The notes beneath the pieces were generated by a model. It worked only from the letters and a program-made list of their open reading frames with translations, had not been told where the DNA came from and did not search any database. From Devosia sp. (GTDB lineage: Bacteria > Pseudomonadota > Alphaproteobacteria > Rhizobiales > Devosiaceae), in NCBI RefSeq assembly GCF_014860165.1, contig NZ_JACZKG010000012.1, positions 62,001 to 126,000 on the forward strand: DNA of 64,000 nucleotides, read 5' to 3'. Position 1 is the stretch's first letter. Each line of letters starts with the position of its first letter. A program made the translations under genes and the position numbers. Positions 35,761 through 44,261 of this stretch are shown here, piece by piece.

Positions 35761-36289
35761 ACCGGCCCATTGCCTGCCGAATTGATGCGACTACGCCATC
35801 GACATCGGCCGTCGCGTCTATTGGCGTGCCAAAGAATGGGTCGGCATGGGCGGCTGCGCATTCAGCTGAGCGTCTCAGTTCGAATGGGGTAAGATCGGAC
35901 CGGCCCTCTTCCGCCACACGCACCGCCAGCCGCGCTCGAATCACAGCCAGCGGCGCGACGAGGCACAACTTCTGCACCGGTGCCGTCGCCTGCAGCGCCT
36001 CCGCAAATGTCTCCAGCTAGCTGCGGTTGGTGAAGGCCATCGGTACGATGACGATCTCGGCACGCCGACGGGCCCAACGCGCCTGATGCACGATCAGGCG
36101 GCGCCAGAGCGCAATGTCCTGATAGTCGCTCGGTTGCCGGCGCAATCCCAGCATAAAGGCCGGAAGGCGGCGCATTATGTATCCCACCACTTCCGGATCC
36201 GAAATGGCGGCGGCGGGCAATTGCCCAGCGAGCCTTCTGGCCGCCGTAGTCTTGCCGATGCCAAACGAGCCATTGAGCAGGAGAAACAT
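35759..36289 (-). pseudogene. AAA/P-loop kinase-like gene interrupted by an amber codon
   Basis: Two same-frame parts read as one protein of about 176 residues. The N-terminal 90 residues hold Walker A NGSFGIGKTTAARRL, DPEVVGYIMRRL and VIVPMAFTNRS. A TAG at 36017-36019 then interrupts, and the frame continues with LETFAEALQ...VIRARLAVRVAEEG...ATADVDGVVASIRQAMGR to a natural stop. Intact relatives (small AAA_33-type kinases near chloramphenicol phosphotransferase) have a residue, often Tyr, at the TAG position in a T-N-R/x-Y-like context, so a single base change would restore it. A sequencing error is the alternative. The downstream half retains reasonable codon use, suggesting recent loss. 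Confidence 0.75.
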
Positions 36290-36328
36290 GGCGCCATGCC
36301 TAGCAATATGGCAGCGGGCACGACACGC

Positions 36329-36363
36329 AAAAAAAGCCCGCCTCCTGTGGAAGCGGGCCTTTT
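36329..36363 (-). terminator. Terminator after the L,D-transpeptidase gene
   Basis: On the minus strand AAAAGGCCCGCTTCC-ACA-GGAGGCGGGC is followed by seven T residues, then TGCGTGTCGT, a string also found after the pnp terminator. Confidence 0.8.
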
Positions 36364-36470
36364 CATTCTCAGTCCCGGGCCTTTGTCGCGGCAGCGGAAA
36401 ACTTTGCTTCGGTGACTACGGGATCCGAAACAAGGCGCCCCGCTGCCGCGGCAGCGACCCGGCAGATACT

Positions 36471-37172
36471 CTAGAACGTCGCGGCAGGAGCGAGCGCTGC
36501 AGGCGAAATCGATGCGACCATGGGGCTGTTGATCACCACGACCTTGGCGCCAACCGGCACGCGGGCATAGAGATCGATGATGTCCTGGTTCATCAGGCGG
36601 ATGCAGCCCGAAGAGACGCTGGTGCCGATGGTATAGGGCTCGGTGGTGCCATGGATGCGGAACAGCGTGTCATTGCCATTCTTGTAGAGATAGAGCGCGC
36701 GCGGCCCCAGCGGGTTGATCTCGCCACCCGCCATGCCGCCGGCATAGGGGCCATAGCGCTCCGGTTCGCGGGCGATCATCGACTTGGTCGGCGTCCAGCG
36801 CGGCCACTCGGCTTTGCGGCCAATCGAAGCCGTGCCACGGAAGACCAGCGATTCGTCCTTGCCCACGCCGATGCCATAGCGCAGGGCGCGGCCGCCCTCG
36901 AGCACGAGATAGAGGAAACGCTGGGGCGTATCGACAACCAGCGTGCCGGCGCGCTCGGTGGTGCTATAGGGCACTTCCTGGCGCCACCACTTGGGATCGA
37001 CGCGGCGCAGGTCCATCGCGGCGACACGGTGCGGCTCGCCGATCACCTCGCCATACATGCGCTGGTAATAGGGGTCGATCATCGGCTCCTGCACGACCGG
37101 GGTGCGGGTGGAGGAACAGGCGGCGAGAGCGGCGGCGGAAAGGCCGATCATGAACAAGCGGCGAGAGAGCAA
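36471..37172 (-). CDS. L,D-transpeptidase, probable Tat-exported lipoprotein
   Basis: A 233-residue YkuD-domain enzyme that makes 3-3 peptidoglycan crosslinks or attaches proteins to the wall. The catalytic motif is complete: HGTTEPYTIGTSVSSGCIRLMN near residues 182-203, with the nucleophilic Cys and its His. The N-terminus SRRLFMIGLSAAALAAC combines a twin-arginine-like motif with a lipobox (LAAC), implying export and lipid anchoring in the periplasm. The TTG at 37172 has AGGGA seven bases upstream and begins right at the signal, so it is preferred to an in-frame TTG ten codons earlier. It is monocistronic between two terminators. Hyphomicrobiales rely heavily on LD-crosslinks. Confidence 0.9.
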   Translation of the reverse strand: MLSRRLFMIGLSAAALAACSSTRTPVVQEPMIDPYYQRMYGEVIGEPHRVAAMDLRRVDPKWWRQEVPYSTTERAGTLVVDTPQRFLYLVLEGGRALRYGIGVGKDESLVFRGTASIGRKAEWPRWTPTKSMIAREPERYGPYAGGMAGGEINPLGPRALYLYKNGNDTLFRIHGTTEPYTIGTSVSSGCIRLMNQDIIDLYARVPVGAKVVVINSPMVASISPAALAPAATF

Positions 37173-37348
37173 GGTAAATCCCTGAAACAGCGGGTGACGC
37201 AAATGATGTGTGTGGCCAATGACCTAAGCCCCGACCCAGGGCTTCGCTAGTGCAGGAAAGCCTCACTGCCCAAACGGGGCGACCGTATGGCGGGTTCCTC
37301 GCACAGATGTGATGGTCAGGGCAGTGTTGCCGGAACGACACGCAAAGA

Positions 37349-37375
37349 AAAGGCCCGGATCGCTCCGGGCCTTTG
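37349..37375 (-). terminator. Terminator of rpsO-pnp
   Basis: AAAGGCCCGG-AGCGAT-CCGGGCCTTT with a short T-run on the minus strand lies 20 bp after the pnp stop. Confidence 0.85.
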
Positions 37376-37396
37376 TGTCTCATCGCTACCAGCCGA

Positions 37397-39538
37397 TTAC
37401 TCGGCGGCGGCTTCGCCTTCCTTGGCGATTTCCTTGCCAGTGGCCTGGTCGACGATCTTCATCGACAGGCGGACCTTGCCGCGCTCGTCAAAGCCCAGGA
37501 GCTTGACCCAGACCTTGTCGCCTTCCTTGACCACGTCGGTGGTCTTGGCGACGCGCTGCTCGGCGAGCTGGCTGATATGGACCAGGCCGTCCTTGGCGCC
37601 GAAGAAGTTCACGAAGGCGCCGAAATCGGCGGTCTTGACCACGGTGCCCTGATAGATGGCGCCGACTTCGGCTTCGTCGGTGATCGAGCGGATCCACTTG
37701 ATGGCCGCTTCGATCTGGCTGCCGTCCGAGGAGGCGATCTTGATGGTGCCGTCGTCCTCGATATTGATCTTGGCGCCGGTCTTCTCGACGATCTCGCGGA
37801 TGACCTTGCCGCCGGTGCCGATCACTTCGCGGATCTTCTCGGTCGGGATCTTCATGGTCTCGATGCGGGGCGCGAACTCGCCCACTTCCGAACGCGATGC
37901 GGTCAGTGCCTTGGCCATTTCGCCCAGGATGTGGATACGACCGCCCTTGGCCTGCTCGAGGGCGATCTTCATGATCTCCTCGGTGATGCCGGCGATCTTG
38001 ATGTCCATCTGGAGGCTGGTGACGCCAGCTTCGGTGCCGGCCACCTTGAAGTCCATGTCGCCCAGGTGATCTTCATCACCAAGGATGTCGGACAGCACGG
38101 CGAACTTCTCGCCTTCCAGGATCAGGCCCATGGCGATACCGGCCACGGGACGGGCCAGCGGCACGCCGGCGTCCATCAGCGCCAGCGAGGTGCCGCAGAC
38201 GGTTGCCATCGAGGAGGAGCCGTTGGATTCGGTGATCTCGGACACGATACGGATCGTGTAGGGGAATTCTTCGACCGACGGACGGATCGGGTTGATGGCG
38301 CGCCAGGCAAGCTTGCCATGGCCGATTTCGCGACGGCCCGGGGAACCCATGCGGCCAGCTTCACCCACCGAATAGGGAGGGAAGTTGTAATGCAGCAGGA
38401 AGTTCTGCTTCTGGGTGCCTTCGAGCGAGTCGATATACTGCTCGTCTTCGCCGGTGCCGAGGGTGGCAACGACCAGCGCCTGGGTTTCGCCGCGGGTGAA
38501 CAGGGCAGAACCATGGGTGCGGGGCAGGACGCCGACTTCCGAAACGATGGGCCGGACGGTCTTGAGATCGCGGCCGTCGATGCGCAGGCCCGTGTCGAGC
38601 ACGTTCCAACGCACGATTTTGGCCTGGAGGTTATGGATCACTTCGCCCAGGTCTTCGGAGGAGACTTCACCGGACTCGACCTTGGCAGCAAAGGCTTCCT
38701 TGACCGCCTTCTTGACGGCGTCGACCGCCGCGTAGCGATCTTCCTTCTTGGTGATCTTGTAGGCGGCGCGCAGGTCGGCTTCGGCGACCTTGAGCACTTC
38801 TGCTTCGAGGGCGGAATAGTCCGGAGCCTGGAAGTCGCGGGGTTCCTTGGCGGCGAGTTCAGCCAGCTTGATGATGGCCTGGATCACCTTGCGGCTCTCG
38901 GCATGGCCGAACATCACGGCGCCGAGCATGACTTCTTCGCTCAGTTCCTTGGCTTCGGACTCAACCATCAGCACGGCGTCTTCGGTACCGGCCATGACCA
39001 GGTCCAGCTTGGACTCCGAGCGACGGTCAACGGCGAGGTTCAGCACATACTGACCATCAATATAGCCGACGCGGGCCGCGCCGATCGGGCCCATAAAGGG
39101 AATGCCGGAAATGGTCAGGGCCGCGGAGGCGGCAACCATGGCCAGCACGTCCGGGTTGTTTTCCATGTCATGCTGCAGAACGGTGATGACCACCTGGGTC
39201 TCGTTCTTGTAGCCTTCGGGGAAGAGCGGGCGGATCGGGCGATCGATGAGACGCGACACCAGGGTCTCGTTCTCGGTCGGGCGGCCTTCGCGCTTGAAAT
39301 AGCCACCCGGGATCTTGCCGGCGGCGAAGTATTTTTCCTGGTAGTTGACGGTCAGCGGGAAGAAGTCCTGGCCCGGCTTGGCCGACTTGGCGCTGACAAC
39401 GGTGGCGAGCAGGACGGTTTCGCCCAGGGTGGCGAGCACGGCGCCATCGGCCTGGCGGGCCATCTTGCCGGTCTCGAGGGTCAGCGGCTGGCCGCCCCAG
39501 TTGAGCTCGACCTTGTGGTGATCAAAGTTGATCGTCAT
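37397..39538 (-). CDS. pnp: Polyribonucleotide nucleotidyltransferase (PNPase)
   Basis: A 713-residue 3'-5' exoribonuclease of the degradosome, releasing nucleoside diphosphates from RNA. Two RNase PH domains (the first with [23 protein letters not shown], the second with [30 protein letters not shown]) flank a helical region. A KH domain ([27 protein letters not shown]) and an S1 domain ([33 protein letters not shown]) close the C-terminus. The start [12 protein letters not shown] fits the family better than an ATG six codons upstream. A 503-bp spacer with long hairpins separates it from rpsO, the place where PNPase autoregulates in other bacteria. Confidence 0.96.
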   Translation of the reverse strand: MTINFDHHKVELNWGGQPLTLETGKMARQADGAVLATLGETVLLATVVSAKSAKPGQDFFPLTVNYQEKYFAAGKIPGGYFKREGRPTENETLVSRLIDRPIRPLFPEGYKNETQVVITVLQHDMENNPDVLAMVAASAALTISGIPFMGPIGAARVGYIDGQYVLNLAVDRRSESKLDLVMAGTEDAVLMVESEAKELSEEVMLGAVMFGHAESRKVIQAIIKLAELAAKEPRDFQAPDYSALEAEVLKVAEADLRAAYKITKKEDRYAAVDAVKKAVKEAFAAKVESGEVSSEDLGEVIHNLQAKIVRWNVLDTGLRIDGRDLKTVRPIVSEVGVLPRTHGSALFTRGETQALVVATLGTGEDEQYIDSLEGTQKQNFLLHYNFPPYSVGEAGRMGSPGRREIGHGKLAWRAINPIRPSVEEFPYTIRIVSEITESNGSSSMATVCGTSLALMDAGVPLARPVAGIAMGLILEGEKFAVLSDILGDEDHLGDMDFKVAGTEAGVTSLQMDIKIAGITEEIMKIALEQAKGGRIHILGEMAKALTASRSEVGEFAPRIETMKIPTEKIREVIGTGGKVIREIVEKTGAKINIEDDGTIKIASSDGSQIEAAIKWIRSITDEAEVGAIYQGTVVKTADFGAFVNFFGAKDGLVHISQLAEQRVAKTTDVVKEGDKVWVKLLGFDERGKVRLSMKIVDQATGKEIAKEGEAAAE

Positions 39539-40041
39539 CTTGTTTCGTCTTTCCATTCTGCCGGCTGAGCGGGAACGCGGTTGCGTAGGAAACCCGCGAA
39601 CTCATCCGGTGCACCCGCACTTGACCCTGCACCCCATGTGCAGGCCAAGCTCAAAATCAGGCGCGGTTCACGTCTTTGGCGAAGACGAAACATGGGCAAG
39701 ACAACAAGCAGCTCCCGGAAAATCCGAGATGCCTCACGAGATCAAAACCAAGCAGTTGATTTTGCGAGCGTGAGGCGGGGGAGCGGCCAATAATCCTGCC
39801 ATGCTCCGGCATTCGCCGGTCTACGCTTCGAAACTGTTTGCCAACTCTACTGTGGGCGGCCAACTGCCGGCGTTTTCTGCGCTTCCGGTGCTCACGTACT
39901 TCAGTACGCTCCGCTCCGGTTCTCGAAAGCCACCGCCATTTGACTCGCCACAGCGACTTTTCAAACGGTTTCGTATCATCCACCGAAGCGGATGAAGGCG
40001 AATGCGGAGATCACCCCGCATCCGCAATTCGGTTGCGCGCG
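39539..40041 (-). other. Structured rpsO-pnp spacer
   Basis: A 503-bp non-coding stretch on the rpsO-pnp transcript. It holds the long inverted repeat at 39731-39776, the palindrome CGTACT-GA-AGTACG near 39895-39908, and GC-rich hairpins at 39976-40024 just after rpsO. No convincing gene is present: a 68-codon minus-strand ORF (39821-40027) has no ribosome-binding site. The spacing is several times longer than in E. coli. Confidence 0.5.
39731..39776. promoter_or_regulatory. Long hairpin upstream of pnp
   Basis: GCCTCACG (39731-39738) pairs with CGTGAGGC (39769-39776), and inside it ATCAA pairs with TTGAT. It lies about 190 nt upstream of the pnp start in its mRNA leader, like the RNase III-cleaved hairpin that mediates PNPase autoregulation in E. 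coli. Confidence 0.5.
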
Positions 40042-40311
40042 TTAGCGGCGCAGGCCGAGCTTTTCGATCAGGGCCTTGTAACGGGCGTCATCGACGGTCT
40101 TGACGTAGTCAAGCAGGCGACGGCGGGTCGAAACAAGCTTCAGCAGGCCGCGGCGGGAATGGTTGTCCTTGCCATGGCCCTTGAAGTGTTCGGTGAGGTT
40201 GGCAATGCGTTCCGACAGGATGGCAACCTGGACTTCCGGCGAACCGGTATCGTTCGGCTTGGTTGCGTATTCCTGGATCAGTTCGGTCTTGCGCTCAGCA
40301 GTAATCGACAT
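40042..40311 (-). CDS. rpsO: 30S ribosomal protein S15
   Basis: An 89-residue ribosomal protein binding 16S rRNA in the platform. The complete family pattern is visible: [57 protein letters not shown] and ending LGLRR. AAAGGATATCCCCG precedes the ATG; upstream in-frame codons are not homologous. Normally truB stands upstream and pnp downstream; here pnp follows after a long spacer and truB is missing. The gene begins 130 bp from the histidine kinase stop on the same strand. Confidence 0.97.
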   Translation of the reverse strand: MSITAERKTELIQEYATKPNDTGSPEVQVAILSERIANLTEHFKGHGKDNHSRRGLLKLVSTRRRLLDYVKTVDDARYKALIEKLGLRR

Positions 40312-40443
40312 CGGGGATATCCTTTCAAAAGGAGGATCGGGTCGCCCCGGCCGGGATGTCGTCCAGGCGGGGCCATGAATGCCCGGGCCGCAAGGCCCAG
40401 GACTGGCGTCCCTATAGTGCAAAGAGGGCCACAATGCCAGAAT

Positions 40444-42174
40444 TTATTCAGGCGGCGCCTGATCGATGGGGGCAGGCGCATGGGCCGGGTCGATCGAGGC
40501 CAGCGGGATATCGAAGTGCCACTCGATGCCATCATCATGGCAACGTCGCTCGACCTGGGCGCCCAGCGATCGCGCGACCATGTCCTGCAGCACCTTGGTA
40601 CCAAAGCCGATGCGCTCCGAGCGGACCGTTCCGGGGGCCACGATCTCGCGCCAGACCAGGTCCAGCCGGTCGTCGGCAATGCGCCAGCGCACCGAAAGCG
40701 TACCGCTGTCGCCGGCAAAGGCCCCATACTTGACGGCGTTGGTCGAGAGTTCATGCGCGGCCATGCCCAGGATCTGGGCCGCCTGGGCATTGAGGCGCAC
40801 GCTCGGTCCGGAAAGGCTGACGCGCGCCGCATCGGGCGGGGCGAAGGGCGCGATATGGCTGTCGATCAACTCGTTGAGCAGCACGCCGGCACGGCCATGG
40901 GCGAGCAGCAGATCGGTGGAGCGGGACAGGCCATGGATGCGCCGCTCGAACGCCTCGACATAGCTCTGGACATCGGGAGCGCCGCGCGCCGTCTGCTTGG
41001 CCATCGCCGCTATGACCGTCATCTGGTTCTTGGAGCGATGCGCCAGTTCACGCATCAGGAAATGCACTTCGCGCTCGGCCGCCTGGCGCTTCGACGAGGC
41101 CTCGGCCAGGGCGCGGGAGACTTCAGCAATCTCGGCCACCGGATAGGCCTTGGCCATGACCGGTTCGCCCTGGCCCAGCCGTTGCGCGTCGCGGCGCAGG
41201 CCACGCACCGAGCGGCCGACACGCTGGGCCAATACCACCGCCACGCCGCCCGCCAGGCCGGCAATGATGACGCCCCAGGCGGCCAGCCAGAGCAGGGAAT
41301 CGCCCAGGGGCCGTTCGACCGTGTCGACATCAGCCCAGGCGATCACGCGCCAGCCGGAAAGACTGGATCGCCATTCGGACGTGACCACCATGTCGCCGCC
41401 GAAGCGCTCGCGCCGCCACTCGTCAGGCTCCTGCTGCAGGGTCTGGCGCATCGGCAGCACAGTGCCGGATTCGAGTCCGGCATCGGCGGTCGCGGCGATG
41501 ACCAGATTGGCGCCATCCACCAGAGCCGCATGCCACCCATCGGGTAATTGCCTGGTCTGCAAAGCCGGGATCAGGTTGTCCGCGTTCCGCGTCAAGGCCA
41601 GCAGCGCGATCCGGGGATTGTCCTGAACCGGCAACAGCACGTTGAACACCCAGCGCTGCGCGGTCCGCCCGAAGAACAGGCCCGACGTCACGGGCATGCC
41701 ACTTTCGAGGGCAGCGATGGCCGAATTGGGATCGGAACTGGGGCCGAGCGGCTCCCCAAAGGGAACGCGGGTATTGAGCATCTGGTTGAAGTCGCGATCG
41801 AGGGCCAGCAGGTAAGCGCCGCTGCCCCCCAGCGCGACCAGAGCGCGCTGATAGAATTGGGTCAGATCATTCTCAAACAGGGTCGGGCTGGTCGAGAGCA
41901 CCCGCAGCGTCGTGATCATGCCGGCCACTTCGCGTTCCACCGACTGCCCCATGGCCTGCACGGTGGCGTTGGTCAGGGCCCGCACCACGTCCTCCTGGGC
42001 GCGGTTGTTGCGGTTGAGCAAGACCAACGAAACGACCAGAGCCGGAACCAGGATGACCAGGACAAGCGCGAACAGATAGACAGCAACCGACTGCGAGCGC
42101 GCCCAGGAGCGGCGCTCGTCCCTCGGCGGCACTGCTGCCGCGCCCTCTTCCACTGTCTCCTGCCCTGCCCCCAT
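40444..42174 (-). CDS. Orphan HWE-family sensor histidine kinase
   Basis: A 576-residue inner-membrane kinase. A transmembrane helix near residues 35-55 is followed by a periplasmic sensor of about 230 residues (dCache-like), a second helix (LAAWGVIIAGLAGGVAVVLA, near residue 290), a HAMP-like segment and the kinase core. The H-box is FLMRELAHRSKNQMTVIAAMAKQT, the N-box HELSTNAVKYGAF, and the defining WRE lies in LDLVWREI. No G1/F-box-rich ATP lid of HisKA type is seen, as expected of HWE. No response regulator or EcfG/NepR/PhyR gene is adjacent. HWE kinases often feed the general stress response. ATG 42174 is chosen over a TTG at 42207. Confidence 0.88.
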   Translation of the reverse strand: MGAGQETVEEGAAAVPPRDERRSWARSQSVAVYLFALVLVILVPALVVSLVLLNRNNRAQEDVVRALTNATVQAMGQSVEREVAGMITTLRVLSTSPTLFENDLTQFYQRALVALGGSGAYLLALDRDFNQMLNTRVPFGEPLGPSSDPNSAIAALESGMPVTSGLFFGRTAQRWVFNVLLPVQDNPRIALLALTRNADNLIPALQTRQLPDGWHAALVDGANLVIAATADAGLESGTVLPMRQTLQQEPDEWRRERFGGDMVVTSEWRSSLSGWRVIAWADVDTVERPLGDSLLWLAAWGVIIAGLAGGVAVVLAQRVGRSVRGLRRDAQRLGQGEPVMAKAYPVAEIAEVSRALAEASSKRQAAEREVHFLMRELAHRSKNQMTVIAAMAKQTARGAPDVQSYVEAFERRIHGLSRSTDLLLAHGRAGVLLNELIDSHIAPFAPPDAARVSLSGPSVRLNAQAAQILGMAAHELSTNAVKYGAFAGDSGTLSVRWRIADDRLDLVWREIVAPGTVRSERIGFGTKVLQDMVARSLGAQVERRCHDDGIEWHFDIPLASIDPAHAPAPIDQAPPE

Positions 42175-42365
42175 GCCGCACTTTCTGCGGCCGAATCCTG
42201 ACGACAAAGTGCCGGCCGCACCCGACCTTAGCGTTCAGGCACGGGATGTCGATAGCGGCTGAAACCCTTAGGCTTCAGATCACTTGCAAGGCTGGCACAA
42301 ATGCCACCGTTCAGGGCTGTTTGCAGGCCTGCGGAAAGCCGGTTCGCGCCCTTTGACACGTCTCC

Positions 42366-42557
42366 CTAATATTTGGCGCTGGCATCGCTGGCCGGAAAGC
42401 TCTCGTCGACTGCCTCATCCTGGGCGTCCCAGTCCTTGGACTTGTCGGCAAGGGAATCCTGGCCCGCCGGGCGCACCTGTACCGGCGCATCCTTGGGGCC
42501 GGGCTTCTTGCCGCCCTTCATGGCAGCGGCTTTGTCGTTCTTTTGGGTCTGGGTCAT
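42366..42557 (-). CDS. Small ESFPASD-motif protein
   Basis: A 63-residue basic-to-acidic soluble protein. The N-terminal half is Lys/Gly/Pro-rich (AAAMKGGKKPGPKDAPVQVRP). The C-terminal DEAVDESFPASDASAKY carries the ESFPASD string that recurs in many short proteobacterial proteins of unknown function. It lacks cysteines and membrane segments and is probably disordered. AAAGGGAG is a strong ribosome-binding site eight bases before the ATG. It sits between the HWE kinase and miaB as a single gene. Confidence 0.7.
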   Translation of the reverse strand: MTQTQKNDKAAAMKGGKKPGPKDAPVQVRPAGQDSLADKSKDWDAQDEAVDESFPASDASAKY

Positions 42558-42650
42558 CTGCAAACTCCCTTTCGAGAGGAAAACCCCGGCGCCCCTGCAA
42601 GGTTGCAGCCGGGTCGAGTCTGGTTTTTGAGTCTTCCGCCGCCATTCGGG

Positions 42651-42719
42651 CATAGCCCTCCTGGCCTTCTCGGGTTGAAAGGCTCCACCGGAGCCTTTCA
42701 GCGGCTATGCCGCCCACCT
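42651..42719. promoter_or_regulatory. Nested hairpin in the miaB leader
   Basis: CATAGCC (42651-42657) pairs with GGCTATG (42713-42719), enclosing a perfect 10-bp stem GAAAGGCTCC-ACC-GGAGCCTTTC (42677-42699). It ends 22 bp before the miaB ATG. There is no T-run on the plus strand. Confidence 0.45.
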
Positions 42720-42741
42720 CGAAGTCTGGTAAAGAGCCGGC

Positions 42742-44139
42742 ATGACCGAGACGCGCGCCAATACCAAGAAGCTGTTCATCAAGACCTATGGGTGCCAGAT
42801 GAACGTCTATGACAGCGACCGCATGATGGATGCGCTGGCGCCGCATGGCTATGAGACGACGCTCGACATGGCGCAGGCGGACCTGGTGCTGCTCAATACC
42901 TGCCATATCCGCGAGAAGGCTTCGGAGAAGGTGTTTTCCGAGCTGGGGCGCCTCAAGGAATTGCAGAGCGAGCGCCGGGCGCTGGGTGGCGACATGATGA
43001 TCGGCGTGGCCGGTTGCGTGGCGCAGGCCGAGGGCGAGGAAATCGCTCGCCGGGCGCCTGTGGTCGACATGGTGTTCGGGCCGCAGGCCTATCACCGGCT
43101 GCCCGAGATGATCGGGCAGGCGGAGGCGCAGCGGCACATGCATCCGAGCCTCAAGCGGGCCGTCGTCGACACCGACTTCCCCGAGGAGGACAAGTTCGAG
43201 CACCTGCCGGCGGCGCGCAAGGAAGTGACGATCAAGCGTGGGCTGACGGCGTTCCTGACGGTGCAGGAAGGCTGCGACAAGTTTTGCTCGTTCTGCGTGG
43301 TGCCCTATACGCGCGGCGCGGAAGTCAGCCGGCCGGTGGCGCAGGTGATTGCCGAAGCGCGCGGGTTGGTCGAGGCGGGGGTGAAGGAAATCACCCTGCT
43401 CGGGCAGAATGTGAATGCTTATCACGGGCTGGATGGGGCCGGACGCGTGGTGGGTCTTGGGGCGCTGGCATATCTCCTGGCGGAGATCCCGGGGCTGGAG
43501 CGGCTGCGCTACACCACCAGCCATCCGCGCGACATGGACGATGCGCTGATGGCGGCGCATCGCGACCTCGATATATTGATGCCCTATCTGCACCTGCCGG
43601 TGCAGTCGGGCAGCGACAGCATCCTCAAGGCGATGAACCGGCGGCATACGGCGGCCGAGTATCTTGAGGTGATCGCGCGCATCAAGACGGCGCGGCCTGA
43701 TATGGCGCTATCGGGCGATTTTATCGTCGGCTTCCCGGGCGAGACGGACCAGGATTTCGAGGACACGCTCAAGCTCATCGCCGATGTCGGCTATGCCTCG
43801 GCCTACTCGTTCAAATACTCGACCCGCCCCGGCACGCCGGGCGCCAACCTGGGCGACCAGGTGGCCGAAGAGGTCAAGAATGAACGGCTGTGGCGGCTGC
43901 AGGATCTGGTCAACGCGCAAACCACGGCGTTCCACCTCAGCTGCGTCGGCAAGACGCTGCCGGTGCTCATCGAACGGCCCGGGCGCATGCCGGGGCAGGT
44001 GGGTGGGCGGTCGCCCTATCTGCAGGCGGTGCATCTTGAGGGGAGTACCGACCTGATCGGGGCGATCCACCAGGTGGAGATTGTCGGGACGAGCACGAAT
44101 TCGTTGGTCGGGCGGCTAAGGCAAGCGGTGGCGGCTTAG
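42742..44139 (+). CDS. miaB: tRNA-2-methylthio-N6-isopentenyladenosine synthase
   Basis: A 465-residue radical-SAM methylthiotransferase that adds the ms2 group to i6A37 of tRNA. The N-terminal MTTase domain has the three cluster cysteines ([32 protein letters not shown]). The radical-SAM CxxxCxxC is [17 protein letters not shown] near residue 173. The C-terminal TRAM domain (about 395-460) binds tRNA. It begins the conserved miaB-phoH-ybeY-corC series; a 122-bp gap precedes phoH, so phoH may have its own promoter. A structured hairpin precedes it. Confidence 0.95.
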   Translation: MTETRANTKKLFIKTYGCQMNVYDSDRMMDALAPHGYETTLDMAQADLVLLNTCHIREKASEKVFSELGRLKELQSERRALGGDMMIGVAGCVAQAEGEEIARRAPVVDMVFGPQAYHRLPEMIGQAEAQRHMHPSLKRAVVDTDFPEEDKFEHLPAARKEVTIKRGLTAFLTVQEGCDKFCSFCVVPYTRGAEVSRPVAQVIAEARGLVEAGVKEITLLGQNVNAYHGLDGAGRVVGLGALAYLLAEIPGLERLRYTTSHPRDMDDALMAAHRDLDILMPYLHLPVQSGSDSILKAMNRRHTAAEYLEVIARIKTARPDMALSGDFIVGFPGETDQDFEDTLKLIADVGYASAYSFKYSTRPGTPGANLGDQVAEEVKNERLWRLQDLVNAQTTAFHLSCVGKTLPVLIERPGRMPGQVGGRSPYLQAVHLEGSTDLIGAIHQVEIVGTSTNSLVGRLRQAVAA

Positions 44140-44261
44140 GCGTTGTCGCGATCGCGCGCAGTCACAATATTGCTACAGACAGCGGACCCAAATCATCCTA
44201 GCCTCGTTATCGTATTCGCGGCGCAAGCCCGCGCCGCGCGAAAGCGTGGAGACACACCAGT

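Noticed and set aside
37373..39568. 731-codon plus-strand open frame
   Set aside because: Exactly antisense to pnp; no ribosome-binding site or domain.
39821..40027. 68-codon minus-strand ORF in the rpsO-pnp spacer
   Set aside because: No ribosome-binding site; better explained as structured non-coding RNA between rpsO and pnp.
28803..42557. EcfG-type stress promoters (GGAAC-N16-17-CGTT) before stress-like small genes
   Set aside because: GGAAC strings exist near 29216 and elsewhere, but none has a properly spaced CGTT.
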